From: Chersky-840 sp035604715
GTDB lineage: Bacteria > Actinomycetota > Acidimicrobiia > Acidimicrobiales > UBA8190
Direction of reading: 5' to 3'
DNA: 64,000 nucleotides
Assembly: GCA_963731665.1 (NCBI GenBank)
Contig: CAVSWP010000008.1
Location: 1,044,941 to 1,108,940, forward strand
Shown here one piece after another: positions 1 through 8,555 of this stretch. Position 1 is the first letter of the stretch, and every line of letters starts with the position of its first letter. Below the pieces are notes generated by a model, which saw only the letters and a program-made list of their open reading frames with translations, was not told the origin of the DNA and ran no database searches. Position numbers and translations under genes: made by a program.

Positions 1-2
1 CG

Positions 3-476
3 TCAGGGGACGGCCAGTGAACGGGCGAGCTGCTCGGTCAGCAGTTCGAGCGAGCTGTGCAGCTGGGCATAGCGCCGCGGCCCAAGGATCTCTTCGATCC
101 GCAGCTGGGCCGAAGCAGCCTCGGCATAGATTGTCTTCTGGAGTCGCCATCCCTTCGGAGTAAGTCGGATCACACGAGCCCTTCCGTCGACGGAATCGGG
201 CACGCGCAACAGGTACCCGTGTTGTTCCAGGTACCCGAGCAATTCGTTGACTGACTGCTTCGTGATCCCCCTCCGGTCCGCAAGCTGGCTGGGACGCAAT
301 CCTTCGAGGCCCGGATAGCGCCAGAGCCCGACGTGCGCTGCGTTCAGATCGTCGTATCCCGCCGCAACGACGCCTGCATACAGCTGATCGCGGACCCACT
401 GCCAAACGACACCCAGCAGGGCGCCGACGTACGGGATTGGCTCGCCATTGGGGTGGTCAGGGAAACCGCTTGACAT
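3..476 (-). CDS. MarR-family transcriptional regulator
   Basis: Predicted 157-residue winged-helix repressor. A helix-turn-helix region around residues 55-85 (RPSQLADRRGITKQSVNEL) is followed by a wing with the MarR-typical DSVDGRARVIRLTPKG stretch, where Asp, Arg and the LTxKG motif match the family. The ATG at 476 is chosen because homology starts there and family members are about 150 residues. An open frame continues further upstream, but it runs antisense through the neighbouring cupin gene. It is divergent from that cupin gene, with direct repeats in the shared spacer that could be its operator. A role controlling the cupin-VOC genes is inferred from position only. Confidence 0.85.
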   Translation of the reverse strand: MSSGFPDHPNGEPIPYVGALLGVVWQWVRDQLYAGVVAAGYDDLNAAHVGLWRYPGLEGLRPSQLADRRGITKQSVNELLGYLEQHGYLLRVPDSVDGRARVIRLTPKGWRLQKTIYAEAASAQLRIEEILGPRRYAQLHSSLELLTEQLARSLAVP

Positions 477-479
477 AGT

Positions 480-519
480 CGTAAGGTTACCGTACCATAT
501 CTTCAATCGTAAGGATACC
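480..519. promoter_or_regulatory. Direct repeats in divergent spacer, candidate MarR operator
   Basis: CGTAAGGTTACC (480-491) and CGTAAGGATACC (508-519) are 12-bp direct repeats with one mismatch, 28 bp apart start to start. The outer hexamers ATAGTC (475-480) and GACTAT (521-526) are inverted relative to each other. The spacer lies between the MarR start (476) and the cupin start (564), so a regulator bound here could control both. Binding is inference. Confidence 0.4.
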
Positions 520-563
520 TGACTATCCGATCCGCGACAGTTCCCAACTAGGAGGTGGCCGAA

Positions 564-1076
564 GTGACGACGGCAGTAGTCGACTCCCCCGAGAGCGAAC
601 AAAGCCTGGCATGGTGGTTCCTCGACACCTTGGTCGTTGAGCACCGCTGTGCGCCCGAAATGAAAACCGTCGTGCTCGAGATGACCTTGCCAGTCGGCGC
701 GGCGCCCCCGCTGCACATCCACGACGACCTCGACGACACCTGGTACATCCTCGAGGGCCAGATGGTGGTGCGCTGTGGCGACGAGGAGCTGGTGGTGGGA
801 GCGGGGCACTGGGTGTCCATGCCCCGCGGCGTGCCGCACACGTTCCGGGTCGTCGCCGATTGCGAGGCGCGCATCCTGCTTGTGCACGACAACGCCAGCT
901 TTCGGGACTTTATCCGCGAGGTCGGAGTGCCAGCCGGCGCTCGGATCGTGCCGATCGAGCCAGTGTTTCCGTCGATGGACGAACTCGCACGTGTGGCCGG
1001 GGCCCATGATCTGAGGCCCATCGGACCGCCGCTCAGTGCCGAAGACACCGACCAACTGCTGGCGACAGCTCGCTGA
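564..1076 (+). CDS. Cupin domain protein
   Basis: About 170 residues forming one conserved beta-barrel cupin_2 domain. Motif 1 reads PLHIHDDLDDTWYILEG, with the two metal-binding His residues present but Asp at the position usually held by Glu. Motif 2 is the PRGVPHTF stretch with its His. AGGAGG at 550-555 lies 8 nt before the GTG at 564, which decides this start over the GTG at 555 that overlaps the ribosome site. It heads a run of three same-strand genes with two VOC proteins, suggesting modification or cleavage of a small aromatic or dicarbonyl molecule. The substrate is unknown. Confidence 0.8.
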   Translation: MTTAVVDSPESEQSLAWWFLDTLVVEHRCAPEMKTVVLEMTLPVGAAPPLHIHDDLDDTWYILEGQMVVRCGDEELVVGAGHWVSMPRGVPHTFRVVADCEARILLVHDNASFRDFIREVGVPAGARIVPIEPVFPSMDELARVAGAHDLRPIGPPLSAEDTDQLLATAR

Positions 1077-1106
1077 GCCGCAAGTTCGCCCAGAGAGGAC
1101 CGGACC

Positions 1107-1505
1107 ATGCCTGACATCGCGTCAATCCACCACGTTTCATTCACCGTCACCGACCTTGATCGCAGTGTGGCGTGGTACAGAGAAGTCCTAGGGCTCGCGG
1201 AGCTGATGAGGGAGGACCATCCCGACGGTAACGGCTACGCCATCGTTCTTGGTAAGCCGGACTTTTCAATGTGCGTGGGCCTACACAGGCACTCGGCCAA
1301 CGCATCCGAACCATGCAACGAGACGCGGACGGGGCTCGATCACGTGAGCTTCGGGGTCGCCCAACGTGCCGACCTCGACACCTGGGCAGAACACTTCAAA
1401 AAGCACAACGTGTTCCAATCGCCAATCAACGATCAGGAGGGGTATGCGGTGCTCGTGTTCCGCGATCCGGACAACATCCAGCTCGAGCTGATTTCGATGG
1501 GCTGA
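1107..1505 (+). CDS. VOC (glyoxalase/dioxygenase fold) protein
   Basis: A 132-residue single-module vicinal-oxygen-chelate protein. It opens with SIHHVSFTVTDLDRSVAWYREVLG and ends with FRDPDNIQLELI, the usual beta-alpha-beta-beta-beta bounds. Likely metal ligands are the His of IHHV, the His of LDHVSF and the Glu of QLELI. AGAGAGG lies just before the ATG. It follows the cupin by 30 bp and precedes a second VOC gene by 48 bp, so co-transcription is likely. Family known functions include glyoxalase I, extradiol dioxygenase and resistance proteins; nothing here picks one. Confidence 0.85.
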   Translation: MPDIASIHHVSFTVTDLDRSVAWYREVLGLAELMREDHPDGNGYAIVLGKPDFSMCVGLHRHSANASEPCNETRTGLDHVSFGVAQRADLDTWAEHFKKHNVFQSPINDQEGYAVLVFRDPDNIQLELISMG

Positions 1506-1553
1506 CAACCCTGAGAATTGCCGACCCGTCGGTGAACGACACGAGGTGCACAA

Positions 1554-1970
1554 ATGAGTACATCGAAGCTTAAGGTGACGGGGATCAATCATGTGGTGCT
1601 CCACGTCACAGACCTTGATCGTTCCCGGACGTTCTACATGGAAACGCTGGGCTTCGATGACCGCGGGTCCGTTCCGGGTATGAGGGCCTCCTTCTTGCGC
1701 TGTGGCATGCAGGGCCTCGACCTCTTCGAAATGGTTGACTGCGACGTCCACGGCGGCGAGGAGATGAACCACATGGCCCTGAACGTCGACGTTGCCGATG
1801 TCGAGTTGCTCGTAGCTGGTCTTTCTGAGGCTGGTATCGAACCCTTCGAACTCACACCACGTAACTCGGTGTTCATCTCCGACCCGGACGGCCACCGGAT
1901 TGAAATGCTGCCCATCAGCGCCAGCGAGCGGGATCACGAGCGCGTAAGTGCACGCGCTTTGGGACGATAG
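1554..1970 (+). CDS. Second VOC family protein
   Basis: A 138-residue protein with the same fold as its upstream neighbour but clearly diverged. It begins GINHVVLHVTDLDRSRTFYMETLGF and ends ISDPDGHRIEMLPI. The His residues of INHVV and MNHMAL and the Glu of RIEML are candidate metal ligands. Two adjacent single-module VOC genes may encode partners of a heterodimer or act on related substrates; that is inference. The last 15-20 residues are outside the domain. Confidence 0.85.
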   Translation: MSTSKLKVTGINHVVLHVTDLDRSRTFYMETLGFDDRGSVPGMRASFLRCGMQGLDLFEMVDCDVHGGEEMNHMALNVDVADVELLVAGLSEAGIEPFELTPRNSVFISDPDGHRIEMLPISASERDHERVSARALGR

Positions 1971-2183
1971 CGAACATACGGATCTCGTCGCCGGCTCAGG
2001 AATCGAGTTCCACGATCGCGGCGAGCACGAGCTAGGGGTGTTCCCGGAACCTGGAGGCTCTTCGCCGTAAGGGCTAACCGCCCGGAAACGTGCAATGATA
2101 TCGAAAGGGGCGGGCATCCTGAAAGTGCCGTGTGAGGTCGGAGAGCCCTAGGACAACCGCTTGGGTGTCAGACTGTCTAGTTG

Positions 2184-2780
2184 ATGACGCCCGACCTGCC
2201 GGTGCTCACCGTGCCGAACGCGGCCGCGTGGGCTCGCTGGCTAAAGGGTCAGGGGGAGAAGTCGGACGGTGTCTGGCTGGTCCTAGCCAAGAAGGGTACC
2301 TCCAAGCCAACGAACCTGATCTATGACGATGCCCTCGCCGAGGCACTGTGCCACGGTTGGGTCGACGGCCAACTCGTCCGCGGCGACGATAAGACGTTTC
2401 GCCGGAAGTTCACGCCTCGAAAGCCCGGAAGCCGATGGTCGAAGAGGAATGTTGCGATCGCGACAACTCTGATCGAGGAGGGTCGGATGCGGCCATCTGG
2501 GCTCGCCGCAGTATCGAAGGCGAAGGCAGACGGCCAATGGAATTCCCCTTATGAGGGCCAGGCCAAGATGGAGGTTCCCGCCGACTTCGCCTCGGCCCTC
2601 ACAGCCGCTCCGACAGCCAAGGCCATGTTCGCCAGGCTTAACGCTGCCAACCGGTACTCGATCCTGTATCGGATCACGACGGCAAAGCGCGCCGACACCC
2701 GGCAGCGCCGAATCGAGCAGTTCGTTGCGATGCTCGCTCGTGGGGAGACGATCCACCCGCAGCAGCTGGGGCGTGGCTGA
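2184..2780 (+). CDS. YdeI/OmpD-associated family protein
   Basis: About 198 residues, full length for the family. Recognisable segments are GVWLVLAKKG near the N terminus, the YDDALAEALCHGWVDGQ stretch (family signature around ALCFGWIDG), FTPRKPGSRWSKRN, and a C-terminal helical domain typical of YdeI-like proteins (Pfam OmdA). TTG at 2181 and ATG at 2184 are adjacent; ATG is preferred. The family was linked to bacteriocin or peptide tolerance in enterobacteria, but its biochemical role is unclear. It stands alone. Confidence 0.85.
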   Translation: MTPDLPVLTVPNAAAWARWLKGQGEKSDGVWLVLAKKGTSKPTNLIYDDALAEALCHGWVDGQLVRGDDKTFRRKFTPRKPGSRWSKRNVAIATTLIEEGRMRPSGLAAVSKAKADGQWNSPYEGQAKMEVPADFASALTAAPTAKAMFARLNAANRYSILYRITTAKRADTRQRRIEQFVAMLARGETIHPQQLGRG

Positions 2781-2910
2781 TGAGCTCGCCATGATGCAGC
2801 AGTTGGGGTTGATGGGCTGACCGACCGGGATGTGCCGATCCCCCGACTGGCGCTTCGGTTGGACAGGCGACCGCAGTAGGGCATCCGGTACTCGGACCCC
2901 GGTCGCATCA

Positions 2911-3185
2911 GAGGCTGTCGCAGGAATCCTGACTATCCAGCCCACGTTTCGCGCCGCGCGACACGATGCGATATGCCTGTCAACGTGCGAGACGGTGATC
3001 GTGACCAGCTCTGGCTGATGCCGCCGTCGGTGGCCGACTGGCTACCTGAGGGACATCTGGCGTGGTTCGTACTCGAGGTGGTGAAGGAGCTCGATCTCTC
3101 GGAGTTCTTCGCCACCTACCGCACAGACGGTCGCGGTGGCGCCACTTACAGTCCCGAATCGATGCTCGCCGTGCTTCTCTATGCC
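2911..3185 (+). mobile_element. 5' remnant of IS1182-type element
   Basis: These 275 bp match the left end of the complete element at 18848-20575 almost base for base, starting with the terminal repeat GAGGCTGTCGCAGGA and running into the transposase gene. The match stops abruptly at 3185, where the next element starts. The rest of this copy is absent from the window here. Confidence 0.9.
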
Positions 3186-3224
3186 GTACTGTCCGAATAT
3201 TGGATCGCGCCTTTGAGCAGGTAA
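2973..3224 (+). pseudogene. Truncated IS1182-type transposase N terminus
   Basis: The first 71 residues equal the N terminus of the complete transposase at 18910-20496 (MPVNVRDGDRDQLWLMPPSV onward). After 3185 the frame reads into the neighbouring insertion sequence and ends after about 12 unrelated residues. All catalytic regions are lost. Confidence 0.9.
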
Positions 3225-4404
3225 TTTCTGGTCCAGATCCCTCGCGGCTACCTTCCCCGCGATGCGAGGTGCAGCAGCCCGAGGTCAGCTGTGGGCCTTC
3301 GCTTACCTCTCGGTCCGCCACGTATTCGAGTTCGTCCTTCTGCTCGCGCGCTCTGATGATGCCAAGGAGATCGAGTCACTCGCACTTCGCCATGAGGTGG
3401 CGATGCTCAGGCGCCAAGTGAAGCGCCAGTCCTTCGACCCGGCCGACCGTGCGCTGCTGGCAGTCCTGAGCCGCTTTCTCCCCCGATCCCGTTGGGCATG
3501 CTTCGGGGTGACACCGGCGACGTTGCTCACCTGGCACCGACGGCTGGTGGCCCGACGCTGGACCTATCCGCACCGCCGACCGGGCCGTCCCAAGGTGGAC
3601 GAGGAAACCACCGCCCTCGTGGTGCGCCTGGCCAGGGAGAACCCGCGATGGGGCTATCGGCGCATCCAGGGCGAGCTTCTGAAGCTTGGCGTCCGACTGG
3701 CCGCCAGCACAATCGCCCGGATCATGAAGGGTCGTGGCCTTGGACCAGCACCTCGCAGAACAACAACTTGGCGGGAGTTCATCGATGCCCAGGCGTCTGA
3801 CATCGTCGCCACCGACTTCTTCAGCGTGGACACGGTGTTGCTGCACCGACTCTACGTCCTGTTCTTCATCGAGATCGGCCGCAGAAGGGTCTGGATTACC
3901 GGCGTGACTGCTCATCCAAACGCGGCCTGGGTCACCCAGCAGGCCAGGAACGTTGCCGGTGACATCGCCGACACGGGGATCGAAGTCAAGTTTCTGGTCC
4001 GCGACCGTGACACGAAGTATGTGGCGAACTTCGACGAGGTCTTCCGGTCTGATGGTGTCCAGATCCTGCAAACCCCATTCCGGACGCCGAACGCGAACGC
4101 CTATGCTGAGCGTTTCGTGCGGACCATCAGAACCGAGTGCCTCGATCATCTGCTCATCGTCAATGCATGCCATCTTGAGCGCATCCTTCGGATCTATGCC
4201 CAGCACTACAACGAGCATCGCCCGCACCAGGGACTATCCCAGCAAATCCCCGCACAATCATTGCCCTTTTCTGCGATGACAACGATTCCTGCAGTGCCTT
4301 CGCCTTCCCATCCGCGGTACATCCAGCGACGCGACCGGCTTGGAGGGCTGATTCACGAATACGAGCTCGCAGCTTGAACCGCGGATCGAGTTCTCGGACC
4401 TTAC
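3186..4404 (+). mobile_element. rve-type insertion sequence abutting the IS1182 remnant
   Basis: Bounds are proposed from imperfect inverted termini. The left end is GTACTGTCCGAATATTGGATC; the right end, read inward, is GTAAGGTCCGAGAACTCGATC. The left edge coincides exactly with the point where the IS1182 copy is broken. Sequence after 4404 is not the missing IS1182 part, so a deletion must have accompanied or followed insertion. No target duplication is visible. Confidence 0.7.
3262..4377 (+). CDS. Integrase-core (rve) transposase
   Basis: A 371-residue DDE transposase of the IS3/IS481-like actinobacterial group. An N-terminal helix-turn-helix region (to about residue 150) includes VTPATLLTWHRRL and WGYRRIQGELLKLG, followed by an rve core. 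The catalytic triad is visible as Asp in IVATDFFSVD, Asp in LVRDRDTKY and Glu in NAYAERFVRTIRTEC. The C-terminal YNEHRPHQGL motif is typical. The frame is intact, so the element could be active if its ends are complete. Confidence 0.9.
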   Translation: MRGAAARGQLWAFAYLSVRHVFEFVLLLARSDDAKEIESLALRHEVAMLRRQVKRQSFDPADRALLAVLSRFLPRSRWACFGVTPATLLTWHRRLVARRWTYPHRRPGRPKVDEETTALVVRLARENPRWGYRRIQGELLKLGVRLAASTIARIMKGRGLGPAPRRTTTWREFIDAQASDIVATDFFSVDTVLLHRLYVLFFIEIGRRRVWITGVTAHPNAAWVTQQARNVAGDIADTGIEVKFLVRDRDTKYVANFDEVFRSDGVQILQTPFRTPNANAYAERFVRTIRTECLDHLLIVNACHLERILRIYAQHYNEHRPHQGLSQQIPAQSLPFSAMTTIPAVPSPSHPRYIQRRDRLGGLIHEYELAA

Positions 4405-4431
4405 GGGCTCGGCGTCGACAAGGTATTTCGA

Positions 4432-4713
4432 GTGGACGCGGGGGACGAAAAGTCTGGTCAGCCCCGGATCCGGACGTTCATCGAGTTCGAGGCTCCCGAT
4501 GCGGATGCCGAGCGCTTGGCCTTGGCGCTTAGCGACGTGCTCGATCCAACACCGGGCTGGTACTGCGATTTTCGTTCGACCGAGAACACGTTCGTCGTAT
4601 TCGCCGGGCGGATCTTCCGATATGAGCGGGGTGACCAGGCTGGACGCGCCGACGCCGAAGCCCATGCCCGATCCGTCGGCGTTCCCGAAGCCCAGATCGA
4701 CTGGTCGGACTAA
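4432..4713 (+). CDS. Conserved hypothetical protein, 93 aa
   Basis: A small acidic protein with the composition of a folded domain: a strand-rich centre (FIEFEAPDADAERLALALSD, then TFVVFAGRIFRYERGD) and the ending GVPEAQIDWSD. I recall similar short actinobacterial proteins of unknown function but cannot name a family. GTG start at 4432. It begins 28 bp after the proposed insertion sequence end, so the promoter or first residues may have been altered by the insertion. Confidence 0.55.
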   Translation: MDAGDEKSGQPRIRTFIEFEAPDADAERLALALSDVLDPTPGWYCDFRSTENTFVVFAGRIFRYERGDQAGRADAEAHARSVGVPEAQIDWSD

Positions 4714-4743
4714 CTCAAGCTCTACCCGCCATCAAGTCGGGTG

Positions 4744-5454
4744 CTACACCGATCGCCGGTAGACTTGGCGATGGTGGCTGAAGTACGCCATGACAGGATC
4801 GAGTGATTTCAATCGACGGATCGATGCAACGGCAGCGGCCCGAAGGTCCTCAGCGTCAACGTTCGCCGGGCTGGCTTCTTCGTTGGTGAACTCAGCAATG
4901 TCCCACACGCATTGCGCGGCGATCACCACGACCTGATCGTTGGCCTCGACGACTACCGACTGGTGGCCTCGCGTGTGGCCCGGGGTCGACAGCAGGCGGA
5001 CGCCCTCCGCAATGACCTCGTCGCCTCGGACACCCCGCAACTGCGAGTCGGGCACCTTCGCCCACTCGGACACGGTGTAGTGGCGGCCTCGGGCGGCCCC
5101 GACCTCTTCGGCTTGGACGAATATCGGAACGTCGGTCCCGTAGTACATCGGATTCTGTCCGCAGTGGTCGAAGTGGAGATGGCTATTGACGACGGCTACG
5201 ACGCTCGTCGGTTCGACCCCGATACCCGTGAGCGCCTGGTCGAGGTCGAAGACGGTCGGCGCATACATCTCGTCAATGAGGGCGTGGCTGCGGCCGACGC
5301 CGGTATCGACAACTATCGCCCCATCCGGGTGATCGATGAGGAAGCCGAATACAACCGCACGTTGATCGTGATGGCGGTACTCCGGGTGGCTCTCAGGAAG
5401 GACAAGGTCGGCGAGATGTAAGCGTTCGATTCGAGGCATAGCACGTAACGCCAT
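4744..5454 (-). CDS. MBL-fold metallo-hydrolase, AHL-lactonase-like
   Basis: A 236-residue metallo-beta-lactamase-fold hydrolase. The zinc-binding HxHxDH motif is present as NSHLHFDHCGQN, and a further His lies in TPGHTRGHQSV. The usual bridging Asp of a GD motif is replaced in AAQCVWD by Gln, a change I associate with a subgroup annotated as N-acyl homoserine lactonase-like. HH near the C terminus (FSHHRQVYRR) supplies a late His. The start at 5454 has AGAGAG upstream; ATG 5439 is an alternative. Lactone hydrolysis is plausible but not shown. Confidence 0.8.
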   Translation of the reverse strand: MALRAMPRIERLHLADLVLPESHPEYRHHDQRAVVFGFLIDHPDGAIVVDTGVGRSHALIDEMYAPTVFDLDQALTGIGVEPTSVVAVVNSHLHFDHCGQNPMYYGTDVPIFVQAEEVGAARGRHYTVSEWAKVPDSQLRGVRGDEVIAEGVRLLSTPGHTRGHQSVVVEANDQVVVIAAQCVWDIAEFTNEEASPANVDAEDLRAAAVASIRRLKSLDPVMAYFSHHRQVYRRSV

Positions 5455-5492
5455 GCTCTCTGTCTACCAGCCGACTCGAGGCTCGGCCTCCA

Positions 5493-6302
5493 TCAACATT
5501 TCGGCGGTCCGGCTGTGATGGTCCGACGAGTATCACTGAGCGAGTCCTCGGGACGATAGGCCTGAAGGAGCCAGCTCACACCGGCTGCGTCATATGCGGC
5601 GGATTCATCGGCCGAACCCCAGACGCAGAGGTCGAACGGCTGGTCGATGCCGCGCTCGGCCGCCACAGCGGTACGCACCTGGAGGGCGGCGGCAGGCGTC
5701 ATCGGTGCACCTGTGAATGGGAAGACGCCATCGCACCGCGCCGCCCGCCTGATCGGACCGGGCCTGGCTGCCGGCCAGAGCATGGCTGCCCAGATCGGGA
5801 TGCGCGGCTCCTGCAGAGGGCGTGGCAGGAACCGCGCCCCTTCGACCGAAAGGCGCTTACCCCGATAGGTGGTCACCTCACCCGACCAAAGGCGCGTGAT
5901 GATCTCGATCCCGTCGTCAAGCTGTGTCGCTCGCTCGGTGTCGTCACTTGCTTCGCCTGCGAACGACCCGAACTCGTGCCAGAAGTCGATCCCGAGTCCC
6001 ACGCCCAGCACGAGGCGACCTCGGCTGAGGTGGTCGAGCGTGACGGCCTCCCGTGCCACCTTCCACGGTCGGCGGCGTGGGAGGGGGGTGATGAGCGGGC
6101 CGAGCCGGATCGTCGATGTCGATGCCGCGATGGCGCTGAGTGCCACCCAGGCGTCGGAAAGCGGCACCGCAGTCTCGTACTGGATATGGTCCCACAGGAA
6201 GAACCCGTCCCAGCCGGCATCCTCCGCCGCCACGGCTAGGTCGACGAGCACGTGGACGTCACCGAAGGATCCGATCGGCGGTAAGTAGATTCCGTGGCGC
6301 AT
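5493..6302 (-). CDS. LLM-class flavin/F420-dependent oxidoreductase
   Basis: About 269 residues with a bacterial-luciferase-like TIM barrel. Visible signatures are the start MRHGIYLPPIGSFGD, AAEDAGWDGFFLWDH, IRLGPLITPLPRRRPWKVAREAVTLDHLSRGRL and LGVGLGIDFWHEFGSF. An upstream in-frame extension exists, but homology starts at the ATG at 6302. The protein is slightly shorter than typical 280-350-residue relatives. In actinobacteria such proteins usually use F420, though FMN is possible. It lies 90 bp upstream of, and on the same strand as, the TIGR03086 gene's end. Confidence 0.85.
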   Translation of the reverse strand: MRHGIYLPPIGSFGDVHVLVDLAVAAEDAGWDGFFLWDHIQYETAVPLSDAWVALSAIAASTSTIRLGPLITPLPRRRPWKVAREAVTLDHLSRGRLVLGVGLGIDFWHEFGSFAGEASDDTERATQLDDGIEIITRLWSGEVTTYRGKRLSVEGARFLPRPLQEPRIPIWAAMLWPAARPGPIRRAARCDGVFPFTGAPMTPAAALQVRTAVAAERGIDQPFDLCVWGSADESAAYDAAGVSWLLQAYRPEDSLSDTRRTITAGPPKC

Positions 6303-6392
6303 CGTCCCAAGAATACGATCGCGGGCCAGATGACCGCCGTCCCTATCGCGGTCGCCGCTCCGGCCCTGGCACCGCACGGAATCGAGGCACCT

Positions 6393-6926
6393 TCAGTCTG
6401 GGGGCGGTTGCCAGTTGGGGTCCCGGCCAAAGAGGCCGAGCAGCCGATCCTGAACGGCGGCGCCGTCGGGCACCTTGACGGGTGGGCCGAACATGTCGGG
6501 AGTCATCCCCTTCCGGCCTGCGGTGACTCGGTCAACCCCGATCTGACAGAAGCGCGGGTCGAGGGTCACAGCGACTCCGGTAGCCGTGGCAAGGTCCCAC
6601 GTGTGGACCAGGACTTCGGTGGTCAGATAACCGAGCAATCCTCCTCGCTCTGCGGTGAGGACATCCGGTCGGGACAGCACTGCCGACAGCGCATCCACAG
6701 TGAGCCGCCACCTGGCGCTCGGATCGTCCTTCGGTCGGGTCGGCTTCGCCTCTAGTGGTCGGAGCAAGAGCACATCGTTGAAGCCGATGACGTGCTCCAG
6801 CACTCCCCGCGCATTCCAATCCGGGCACGGAGATGGTGTCTCCCAGTTTCCCTTGACTGCGCTCACGACATGAGCGAAGCCCTCGCAGGCCTCGATGTAA
6901 TCGAGTACGACCGGTTCCATCACCAC
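6393..6926 (-). CDS. TIGR03086-family DinB/maleylpyruvate-isomerase-like protein
   Basis: A 177-residue mycothiol-dependent-enzyme-fold protein. The four-helix metal-binding DinB-like domain shows NARGVLEHVIGFN and LTTEVLVHTWDLATATG, each with a metal-ligand His, matching the TIGR03086 pattern. The start is two GTG codons followed by ATG at 6920; any could be used. It is transcribed toward the LLM gene, so the two may form an operon. Substrate unknown. Confidence 0.85.
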   Translation of the reverse strand: MVMEPVVLDYIEACEGFAHVVSAVKGNWETPSPCPDWNARGVLEHVIGFNDVLLLRPLEAKPTRPKDDPSARWRLTVDALSAVLSRPDVLTAERGGLLGYLTTEVLVHTWDLATATGVAVTLDPRFCQIGVDRVTAGRKGMTPDMFGPPVKVPDGAAVQDRLLGLFGRDPNWQPPPD

Positions 6927-7414
6927 CTCCCGCCGTGTGCGTCACAAGAGGATATGGCTCTGCGACCTGGATCGCCGGGCGTCGGCATTATGGGGTGGTT
7001 CAGACTCGGGCGTTTGGTCAGACCTTTGGGTCATACAGGAGGCGGGCGAGGTGGATGGAGGTCGACCGGGTACCCCGACTATGCGCTGCCTAGCCTGACC
7101 CTCGCCATGGGTCCAAACCCGGTCTGGAACCGGCACGTTGAGTGCAAGGGCGAGATTTGCGGATACCGGCCTGAGCTCGCATGCGGGGCTCCCAATCCAT
7201 CCGGCCGCAGGCGCTTCGTTCACGTCCCAGTGAGTGGTGTACAGGCCGACCCGCTGAGTTGCCCTGAGAGGCGTTGAATGGGGCAGCTCGGGACTCTCGC
7301 TTGGCCCTTTCGGATGGTCCCATTGCAGCCAACCAGGGACGCCAATTTTTTGAGTTTGCCAGGAACTTTCTGCCCTCGACGCACGTCGAAACGAGTCGTT
7401 GGATAATCGTTGAG
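6927..7414. other. Intergenic region without supported gene
   Basis: Divergent spacer of about 490 bp between the TIGR03086 gene and the lipoprotein gene. Open frames here lack family resemblance and plausible start signals. No clear repeat or hairpin was seen. Confidence 0.5.
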
Positions 7415-8551
7415 ATGAGGGCATCGGTGGTTCATAGGTCGCGCGCCATCCTGTTGGTTGTGGCAATGGCCGCCTTCGGCTGCTCGACTGCGTCCACCGC
7501 ACCTACGACACCGGCACGACCAAGTCCTCGCGGCGAGATCGATCACATCACAATCGGTGGGCCTTCGACGTTCGTCGCCACCATGCTCCAGCCGCATGCG
7601 GAAACCCCCTCACTCATCGTGGCGAGTGCCGGCGACGGCTCAGTCCTCGACGTGCTACACAGTTTGCCCTGGGACCAGATGAACGTGAACGGTACTGCCC
7701 TTGGTCCCCACAACAGCATCTGGGTCACCCTGAACCGCGGACCTACCTACACGAGCGATGTGGCGGGCGGCGCACCTGCGCCTAACACCTGCGCCAGCGA
7801 AGTCGTCAACCTCGATCCTCATGATGGGAAGGCCGACGTCGTCCTCAGCGGGAACAACAACGAGTTAATCTCCGACGCCACCCCCAGCCCGAACGGGAAG
7901 CTCCTCGCGTACCTTCAAAGCGGTTGTGCGACCGGGTACTTTGACAGCTGGCTCACTGTCAAAGACCTCTCCACCGGAGATTCCTGGGAGATCGGTGCCG
8001 GCCTACCGCGATGCCATGTGCTCTCAGACCCGGTGTGGCGTACCGACAGCGAGCACATCGTGGTCACCTATGGGCAGGCGAGCACCCCTTCCTACACCGG
8101 GGCTTCGGGCACCTGCAGCCCTCCTAACCCTTCGGTGATGGCGATAATCCCTGCCACAACCGGCGCGAAGGAACTGCCGTCGGGGACCGTCACCGCTGCC
8201 GCAGACGACGGTTGCGAAATAAGTGCCGCGGTACCCATCGCGGGCGGGTACGCGGCAATCGAGCACTGTGGTGCCAACCTCTTCATCAGTGGTCCCGTGC
8301 GGCTGATTCGCTACACGAGCTCTGTGCAGATGCTGTCAAGCATCGACCTCGGTGAGTGCGAAGACGGTGCAGATCTCGCAGTCGACCGAAGCGGCCAGGA
8401 CCTCATCGGATCTGCCTACCTCTACTGCAATCCACCTGGCAACCAGCCACCGCTAACAAACGTATGGGTGTTCGCTAGCAACGCCCAGAGTCCCAAGCGC
8501 ATCCTCAGCCTTCAAGGCGACACTCTCGAGGTAAACAACATCTCCTGGTAG
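7415..8551 (+). CDS. Secreted lipoprotein, WD40/propeller-like
   Basis: A 378-residue protein beginning with Arg-rich residues, a hydrophobic stretch (ILLVVAMAAFGC) and a Cys at the lipobox position, so membrane anchoring outside the cell is likely. A short Thr/Pro-rich linker follows. The rest is strand-rich with spaced Cys residues and TolB-like phrases (DATPSPNGKLLAYL, DPVWRTDSEHIVV), suggesting a beta-propeller. The ATG at 7415 is chosen because the signal peptide starts there. Function unknown. Confidence 0.75.
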   Translation: MRASVVHRSRAILLVVAMAAFGCSTASTAPTTPARPSPRGEIDHITIGGPSTFVATMLQPHAETPSLIVASAGDGSVLDVLHSLPWDQMNVNGTALGPHNSIWVTLNRGPTYTSDVAGGAPAPNTCASEVVNLDPHDGKADVVLSGNNNELISDATPSPNGKLLAYLQSGCATGYFDSWLTVKDLSTGDSWEIGAGLPRCHVLSDPVWRTDSEHIVVTYGQASTPSYTGASGTCSPPNPSVMAIIPATTGAKELPSGTVTAAADDGCEISAAVPIAGGYAAIEHCGANLFISGPVRLIRYTSSVQMLSSIDLGECEDGADLAVDRSGQDLIGSAYLYCNPPGNQPPLTNVWVFASNAQSPKRILSLQGDTLEVNNISW

Positions 8552-8555
8552 TGGG

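Noticed and set aside
3376..4227. Minus-strand frame across the rve-type transposase
   Set aside because: Antisense of an intact transposase with a visible catalytic triad.
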